Assembly (NCBI GenBank): GCA_037975125.1
Contig: CM075857.1
Coordinates: 19,980,997-20,044,996 of the forward strand
Length of the DNA: 64,000 bases
DNA from: Latrodectus hesperus
Taxonomy: Eukaryota > Arthropoda > Arachnida > Araneae > Theridiidae
Direction of reading: 5' to 3'
Shown in pieces: positions 54,301 through 63,300 of this stretch. Each line of letters starts with the position of its first letter. Position 1 is the stretch's first letter. The notes under the pieces are model-generated. The model saw only the letters and a program-made list of their open reading frames with translations, made no database searches and was not told the origin of the DNA. A program made the position numbers and the translations under genes.

Positions 54301-57300
54301 CGCTTATGCTGTTAATATATTCAGCCAATTTCAGTCCAACCCAGGGATGAATCATTGGGATGGTTTATTAAGACTTTTAGGTTATGTTATCAACACGGAA
54401 GATTTTTGCTTAAAACTTTCTTGTAAACAATTCCAAATTAGAGTTTATTCAGATGCAGATTTCGCTGCAAACCGAGATGACAGAACGTCTCTAGGAGGTC
54501 AACTCGTTTTACTAGGAAATTCTCCCATAAGTTGGCGTACATTTAAAGAGAAAAGTGTCACCTTATCAACTATGGAAGCAGAGTTTGTTGCTATGACCGA
54601 GGCAGCTAAAGAAATAGTTTGGTTCAGTGGTATACTAAATGAGTGTCATGATAAAGGTATTGTAACAAGTGAACCAGAAATCCCAATTTTGTTTGTGGAT
54701 AATCAAGCTGCTATAGATTTTATAAAATCTCCAATTGAAAACTATCGGTCAAAACATATAGATGTGAAGTTATTTTTCGTTCGAGATATGTACAATACAC
54801 AAAAATTTAAACTCAGTTTTGTACGAAGTAAATTAAACTTAGCTGACGCTTTCACCAAGCCACTAACAAAATTTGAACTGCAGAAGTTCATTTCAAATAT
54901 CTTTAAGAAATGATTGAAAGATATTTATTCATGTATTTTTTGTAATTTTAATTTATTAGGAATATTTTGGTTGATTTGAATTGAAATAAAATATTGTGTG
55001 TGTGCATTATTTAGAGTACATTGTATGTTGTGTATCGGGGCCCCGAGTGTGAATGTTTATGTATTGTGTGAATGCATATTATGTACTATAATGTATTATT
55101 TTAATCACATACGCAACACACAGCCATAGTTGTGAATAAAGTATTGTTTTATATAACATGCTGTTTATGAACTTTTTTCAAGGGAAATGTGAATATTGTA
55201 TAAAGTTGTAAACTTAATGAATCAACAGATGTTTATGTGATATGTTTATTTGAACTAAGTGTAAAGTGTTGCACATGTTTATAATGTTTAAATTATAAAA
55301 TTTGGATATGTTATATTCAATGGAATTATTTTGTAATCAGATACCGGAGTTAGTAATTTCTTGTAAATCTAGAGTTGATGGTGATAAGAGGGGGGCATTG
55401 TTACCCTAGTACAAACTTAAATTCATATATTCAGTGCTTTTAAGTTTTAGTCTAGTACAGTTCTATATTTAATTTTCTTATCACCATATTTATCATGCAT
55501 TTAAAATACTTGTGCATTATTTTCAACTTTATTTTCTGCTATGCCTGACCGGCATACTCCTGTACCATTTATTACAAACACTTAAAATTTTACTTTGCCG
55601 AACTGGCATATCGAATTTCATGATTAAATTAACTTACTGTATACGCATGCCAGTTCGTCAAAGGGGGCGTATCCCAGGTGTTTTAAAAACACTGATTTCA
55701 GAAAATCAAACTCTGGTGTCTGATGGTTTTGGTTGGAAACTTTTATGTTCATCGGTATTATAATTTTACTTATTTCTGTTAGTAATGAATTATTTAATTG
55801 GAATATCTTTATCTATTCTGAAATTTTAAACTTAATTTATGTTATGTAATTATTATATATATTTAGTATCAATAAATAAAGCTTATTACTTTTGAGCTAT
55901 TTATTGGCATGTTATTAGTTTCTTATTTATTAATAGAACGAAATACTTTAGGTATTTAAACTAATAGCTGGCATTCCTTTAACTGCATTAAAATATAATA
56001 TTTGCAGCTCTGCTTAGCGTGGTAATTATTTTGGCAATTAGCCTAATGGTGGGTATTGGTAAAAAGACATCTGCCCACAGATATTTAAAAGTAGTATAGA
56101 CTGACAGAAAGTTTTAAGCACCTTCTATCAGCACTTACAATCAACTTCTGTAACCCTTCATAAAGCTGGTATCTTATAAGTCTGCCCTTTTTGCATATTT
56201 CTTGACATGAAAATGCAGTTGGCTGTTACTTTACATATTTGCATTTTTCTGTTTACCTCTGCAGCGATTTGTATCCTCTTTAATTTTGATTGGCTTCCAG
56301 AAATTAGCATTTTCCTCTCCATGCTTAACTTTTGGATGTGAGTGTAGTAAAACACACATTGATGTACAATTTGTCTCATTGCTAAAATGGAATTCTTATT
56401 AAAATTGAAAACAATTGTGAGAATGAAAAAAGGCACTAATTTATTTTTCTTCTGTGGTTAATTATGAGATATACATTTCTTTTTAATTTGAAAAATATTT
56501 TAGTCAGTTTGTAACTTATTTTGAAAGCTTTTTATAAATATTTGACAAGTGTTTGTGAATATTCAAACTAATAATGAGATTTACTTTGACATTTTAGTAA
56601 AAGGTAAAATGAAACATAATTTATAAAAAGCATTTTCTCTAAAATTCTTTTAATACTTATTGGTTTTTAGCTTTCCTTTAAAATTTTTTAATATTGAGAA
56701 AAATGTTCTGAATATGTAATGAATCCATATGAATTTGAATACTTCTGTACAATAATAATTTAATGAATTTATATTATACTGAATGAGATTTTTTATTATG
56801 TATACTTGTTGCTTTAAAATATTTTAAAAACATTTTATGAATTTTGTGGCAGAAAAATTTTTTTCAGCTTCAAGGTAATAAATTACTTAGCTTGTAAGAA
56901 ATTTCATTACAGGGATACTATTTTGAAATTAAAAAACTTATCTTTCCTGAAATTTTTAATCTATATCTTCCCTTTATATATTTATTTTGTTTATTTTTTA
57001 AAAATAACCATATATATTTGTGATTTTTTATATTTGTGACCATATATATATTTATGAGTTTGTTGAATAAATCTGAAAATATTTAATTGGAAAAGAGGAT
57101 TGAAAAGAAAATCCTTGTTGACACATATTTTTGTTGTGTGTGTGTGTGTGGGGGGGGAAACGTATAGCTGCTGACTGCCTAATATTTGTGCTTTGTTTGC
57201 TGTGTATTTGGCTAACATTTTGAAAATGAGAATCATAAATTATGATTCTCATTTTCAAAATGTTAGTAAAATCATAAATTATGATCATAATTTATGACTT

Positions 57301-60300
57301 CACTACATGGAAAGAGAAGATTGAAAAGGAAAGATTGTGCTGATATCTGATTTCGGAGTGATTGCTTAATATTTGTAAATAGAAGTTATGAAAAATGTGC
57401 ATTTCTGAAAGATCTTTAAAGTGATCTAGAAAAGTTACATTGACTGAAAATATCTCTAAAACACCTTAATTTTACTCAAAATCTGGATTTTAAAATTATT
57501 TTATTACTGGCTTCTATGTTAAATAATGAAAAATAATTATTTTAGGATGAATAATTTTTATTCATCCTAAAATAATTATTTTTCAGATCATAAATATTCC
57601 TCAGACTGGAGGGAGGAGGGGCTCGCGGGATTGTAAGATTTCAGCATTGTGAACGTTATCTGTAGCAAGCAATATTAAGAAAAAGCTTATCCCAAATCAC
57701 AATCGCTACAAATCGTATGTGAATACATTTAAATGCATAATATAATACAATACTGTTCTGAAAAGTAGAAGCTCGGTGGCTTAGTGGCAGCGTTTCACGC
57801 TCCCATGACACAGGTGCGAGGTTCGATCCTCGGGCTGGGTAAGGTTGACTCAGCCTTTCATCCCTTTCATAGGTCAATTAACTGAGGACCAAGCATGCTT
57901 GGGAACTAAACACTGGGGGTCTTACATTAGGCTGACCACCTAACTGGGACATATGCTTTGCACCCCAGGACCCTCGGTCATGAAAACAGTTATGGGCACT
58001 GTAGGCCTTGGCCTACATGGGCTGTCTACCATGGAGTTTAGTTTAGTTCTATGTTTATTATTTGTAAAAATATTGGCAAGTAAACTTTGAATCAGTTAAG
58101 TATATCATGTAAAAAAGAATCACTTCGTGCATTTAAATGTGCTAGATTAAAATTGTTTTTGTAGATGTATATATAAGAAATTGTTTAATTATTTCAAAAT
58201 TTGAATTAGAAATTAGATTAGGGATGAATAAATAGTTAATAGTTTAACAATTGCTTTTGAAAAAGAGTCCTACTTTGTTAATCAAAATTTTTTCCTTATT
58301 TATTTTTTTTTTCAGATGTATCAATAGATGTTCCACTAGAGTTACATTTAGCTGGTCTTCGAGGATCAGGTATTCAACCGGGTGAAGAAGAATTACCAGA
58401 ATCTCCATCTGAAAAAGGTATTAACATTTTTGTAATTATTTTTTGCTTTCATAAAATAGAGTATCGTATTTTATATAGGATTTTAAGTTTATGGGATTTG
58501 ATTATATCATTGAAGTTGTTAGAGAATACATTTTTAATATTTTGATGGATAAATAATGAAGTTTTTGGAGGATATCAAAAATTTTATTTAAATGTGTAAT
58601 CACACTTTAATTTTCTGTTTGCATGTTCTGTCATGAAAATTAAGAAGTTTCAATTTGTATTGTTTTTCACTGGCTAAAACTGTTAATTTAATTTGTAGTT
58701 AAATTGAATTGTATAATATGTTTAAAGTATATACATGATCTTATGAATGATTCTGTATTTTAGCTTTTACTATTAAGAAACTATTATATAAATATAATAG
58801 AGTTACATGCTGAATAAAAAAGTGTATATATATATATATATATTAAAACAATAGGTGTTATTTATTTTTATTTTATTAAATTTACATTGGTCTTCACAAA
58901 ATAAATTAAGTGGAAACTTCAAACTGATTAAAAATCTAAATACAAGAATAGTTTCCTTTTAACCCTTTTTTATTTTTTAATTAAAATTTTCACATGATAT
59001 ATTTATCTTTTTAAATTCATATTTTTATAAAATGTTTACTTTTACCTTAATATATATTAAAATTGCATGCATTTTTATAATTTTGAAAGTAGCATGTATT
59101 AATTGTTGTTAATAATCGTAAATATAATTTATTTTGAACTTCCTAATCTAATTTCTTCTAATTTTTTTTGTATGCATATTAAAATTATTTCAACATTAAA
59201 AATCAGAGAAAAAACTATTTATAATTTTATATATTAACAATTAAGCTTTATTTTAATAAAGAAATGCCTCCTTTTCCTTTAGGATTTGAATTTAATGAGG
59301 CACTTTTGTATCAGTTGTCTGATATGGGATTTCCTCTTGATAGTTGCAAGAGAGCTTTATATGAAACACAAAATGATGGTATTGATGCGGCTATGAATTG
59401 GGTTATGGAGCATATGTCTGATCCAGGTAAATCTTGCACACTTTCAGTATTAAAGAATAATGAAAATGTTTAATATTATACCTACAAAAAAAGTAGTAAT
59501 GAAATAAAAAATAGAAAATATTTTACTTTTGATTTATATTTTGTCATTCCTGATATATTTTACTTCTTTAGATTTTAATGCTCCTTTCAACTTACCTGGT
59601 GGTAACAAATCAAATCCTAATTTCCATGCTGATTCTGAAGGAATCGCTACAATAGTTTCCATGGGATTCACATCTGCTCAAGCACTTAAAGCTTTGGAAG
59701 CAACTGTAAGTTTTATTTTCAACAAATTAGGCATACATAAAGCATTATTAGTATCAACTATTTATTCACACAATAAAATTAAAAAAATGAGGTGGAAAAC
59801 ACAAATGTCTGAAATTTTTAGAAAATATTAGATTTTGTCAGCATTTATGTTAAATAAATTTAAAAAAAATTATACTTTAGTTCTAACTTGAAAAATACAA
59901 CAGTTTCGTTTTAAGAACAGTCATAGATAACTGAAAAAAATTTTACTAATTAAAACTTGATTTTAAAAAGGCAGTGTTGAATTAATCGCTTTTAACATAA
60001 TTTATTTGGCATTAGTTTTTAAAAGTCACTGCAAATAGGTTAAAGATTTCTCATTAAATTTTCAAGATTTTGGAGATGTTTAGTAAAAATTTTTATGCAC
60101 CTTAAATATTTTCATAGTGCACTCACTGTAACAATCTTAGTAACTAAATAAATCGCTATAACAATAGGTTTTATCGGTAGCTTTGTTGTATTTCTCATTA
60201 AATTTAAGCTATTCTAGAATTTGTTTTCAATTTTATATTAATATTTAAGAATTCTAAAAGTGGAAACAATAACATTAGATATTATAATTGCTTCTACTTT

Positions 60301-63300
60301 TGTTCATTTAAATTCAGATTTTTCAACTGGATTTACTCTGGTTTTGATGGTGGTTTAGATTCTCTCTTCTTATCAGAAAGATATTTATTATAAGAAATAA
60401 CATTAATTACAAGACAACACCTACATGGGAAGCAAGAAAAAATTGAGGACTGAAATAGCATGGCGTAGAATAAAATTTAATGAGTAAGTGTAATGTGTTA
60501 GGTGTTGGTCTCACTGAGTGATTTCCATAAGCCATGTTTATAAAGTGTGGCAATTGGCTGCATACATTTTATAAATTTAATATTATTGCCAAAGCATTTT
60601 AACAGGCACCTTTTTATTTTCATATTGTGATTTCACTTGTTGGTTTGAAAAAATGTGATGTCAATTCAATGTTGAATTAGTTGCACTTAATGCTACTTTA
60701 ACCTTGAGCCTATATATGATATTAAGTTAATTGTATTTTTTAATTTAAAGGCTAATTGATACACAAATGTTGGTAATATTCTTGTTAATAAAAAGTTTCA
60801 TCATGATATCAATATATTTTGAATCTTATGAAATGTATATTGTTATTTATGTATATCTTTATTAATTGCTTTTTCTGCATAATTTGCTATCTCCCCTTGT
60901 ATATGAGATTTTTGAAAAAGTTGGGGAATTTCAATTGATATTATCTGAAATTTTCATATTATATTTTTTATTTTAAAAAAGATTTTACTGGTTTCTTTCA
61001 GAACAATAATGTAGAAAGAGCTATTGATTGGATATTTAGTCATAGTGAAGAAATGGATACTGATTCTGATTCTGCTCCTGTACCTGAAATCAAAGTTAAT
61101 TTTCGAGATGGAATTGAAAGTAAGTATAAGTTTTATGAAACAATGTTTTTCAATTAAATTTTCAGACAATTTATAAAGTAAAAAAAAAAAAATTAACTTG
61201 TCAATCAGGATTAACAGTTATCAAAAGAAAAATAAAGAAATAATGTAGATTATAGTTTTTTAAGAAACAGATGTAAAAAAAAGAAATTAGAAATGTTTTG
61301 ATTCTAAATATTATATAACATTAATTTTCATTTAAAAAGTAATAAAATTGAGATTTACTTAAGGAAAAGTGTTTTTATCAAATAAAGAATGCTCTTTAGA
61401 AAAAAGACTTTAGGCTTTGAGCCCCTCCACCAAAAATTAAATATTTTGCATATCAAAAACAATTTATTTTAATATTTTTCTTGTTATTTCTTCTACATAC
61501 ATGTTTCATACGAAGGTTACTCTGAATATTTTGAGATACACGCAGACGAGAATTTACAAAATAAAAATAAAGGTTTAATTTTAAAGTACAAAGTATTTTA
61601 ACTCAGAAGACGATTTTTTACTGACTTACTTCAACTTGTTTAGCATGGAATAAATTTTAAACAGAAGAGAAAATGGATTTGACGTGAGAACATTTTCGCA
61701 CTATTATTTTCTATGATTTCAAAGCTGGATTAAATTAAGAAGAATGCCTTCAATGGTTGCAATTAGCATTTGGTGATGAATCTCCAGCTCGTGCTACTGA
61801 ATTCAGATGGTTTAGAGAATTTAGATGAGGTCGCAATTTTCTTCAGGATGAAGAACATACAGGAAGGCCGCCGTCGGCAGTAATCCCGGATAATGTGTCT
61901 GCCATACGAAAAATGTTAATGGATGATAATCGCTGTACCTATCAAATGATACAGAAGGAACTTAACATTGGATCCGCAGCCATACACAAAATCATTCATG
62001 AAGAATTACATATGAAAAAAGTAGTTTGCCGTTGGGTTCCCCATAATCTAATTGAGCATCAAAAAGAGGAGCGTGTCAGAATCAATAAAGAAACTCTTAA
62101 AATGCTGAATGATGGGGGCCACCACATCATTTCTAAAATTGTAAGAGGTGATGAAACGTACATACCGTTTTTTGACGTTCCAACACGTCAAGAAAGCAAA
62201 GTATGGTTCTTTGAAGATGATCCCACGCCGACAATGGTGAAAAAAAACGCGCACTGAAAAAGGGATGTATGCCGTTTTCTTCAGAAGTACGGGATTGGTC
62301 AAAGCCATCAAGTTGGAAGGACATAAGACAGTAACAGCAAACTGGTATACCACTAAATGTCTTCCAGAAATTCTACAAGAACTGAATGTTAGGGGACTAA
62401 TGCTTCACCATGACAATGCATCTTCACATACAGCCGGATTAACAGTTGAGTTTCTTAAACAAAAACAAATTAAAAGTGATCGAACATCCGTCGTATTCAC
62501 CTGATCTAGATATGTGCGACTTTTGGTTATTCTTTAATCTAAAAAGAACTTACGTGGACGTCGTTTTCATTCAGAAGAAGAGATTGATGTAGCTATACAT
62601 GCATTTTTTCATCTATTCGAAGAAATGAATGGCTTGAGGCATTTAATCTGTGGAAAATTCGTCTACAAAAGTGCTGTGATGCTGGAGGAGACTACTTTGA
62701 ACACACCTAAAATTTTGTAAGTATAACTTTAAAAACCTAGTTGTATCTCAAAAATTTCAGAGTGACCCTCGTATGAATGTTAGAAATTTTTTTGAATTTC
62801 TCACCCTTTAGAACTTAAGTTTAGCAAGTAATCTATAAAACATAATCTTTTTTTATTTAATAGATTTGAGATTTTGAAAATACTTCTCAACAGCTTTGAC
62901 CTATAAAATTATTATATAAAGTGTAAGGTGCTTATATTTTGAGTAGAACATTTTGAACAATCAAATACAGTGAGAATGTGAAAAAATGCTTTTTATATTG
63001 AAATTAATTTGATAATTTTTGTTTTATTGTGTGTAGTATATTTCTCTATTAATAGTGCATGGAATTTTCCTGAAAATATTTGCTCGTGAATACATATTTA
63101 AATTTTCCTTGTTCTGCATTAGTTTTGCAAAACATGACATTATTTTATTTGATTTCTCACTTTAACTAAACAAAATGTATTTATTAAGGAATTGCAAATT
63201 TTAACATTACATACATTTTTATTTAATTTATTTTATTTTAATGTTTCTCATTAACTTTGGACAATAAACATTTATTGATATATTTGTAATTTTTCCGAAC

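Larger units (their letters stand above)
49613..56106 (+). mobile_element. Copia-type LTR retrotransposon, nearly intact
   Basis: A 6494-bp element with two 708-bp LTRs (TGTTACCC...GACTGACA), a perfect 5-bp duplication GAAAG (49608-49612 and 56107-56111), a primer site and a purine tract (aagagggggg, 55386-55395) before the 3' LTR. The internal part encodes gag, protease, integrase and then reverse transcriptase-RNase H; integrase before RT defines the Copia (Ty1) group. By eye the LTRs differ only by two single-base homopolymer indels, so insertion is recent. Coding is interrupted by one frameshift (about 51921) and one UGA (53339-53341). Confidence 0.97.
48312..56344 (-). mobile_element. 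Tc1-type DNA transposon, split by a Copia insertion
   Basis: The ends CACTCACTTCCAAAAATTAA (from 48312) and, on the other strand, CACTCACATCCAAAAGTTAA (from 56344) are inverted repeats of about 28 bp with a few mismatches. Each is bordered by TA (48310-48311 and 56345-56346), the Tc1/mariner target duplication. Taking out the Copia and one GAAAG leaves about 1.53 kb, a normal Tc1 length. The transposase is on the minus strand and broken. Confidence 0.85.
48149..58315 (+). other. Usp5 intron 15 (10.2 kb)
   Basis: The longest intron. Most of its length is a Tc1 element (48312-56344) split by a Copia retrotransposon, followed by three palindromes (57212-57583), a (GT)n(G)n run near 57134-57158 and a SINE (57770-58047). 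Confidence 0.85.
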
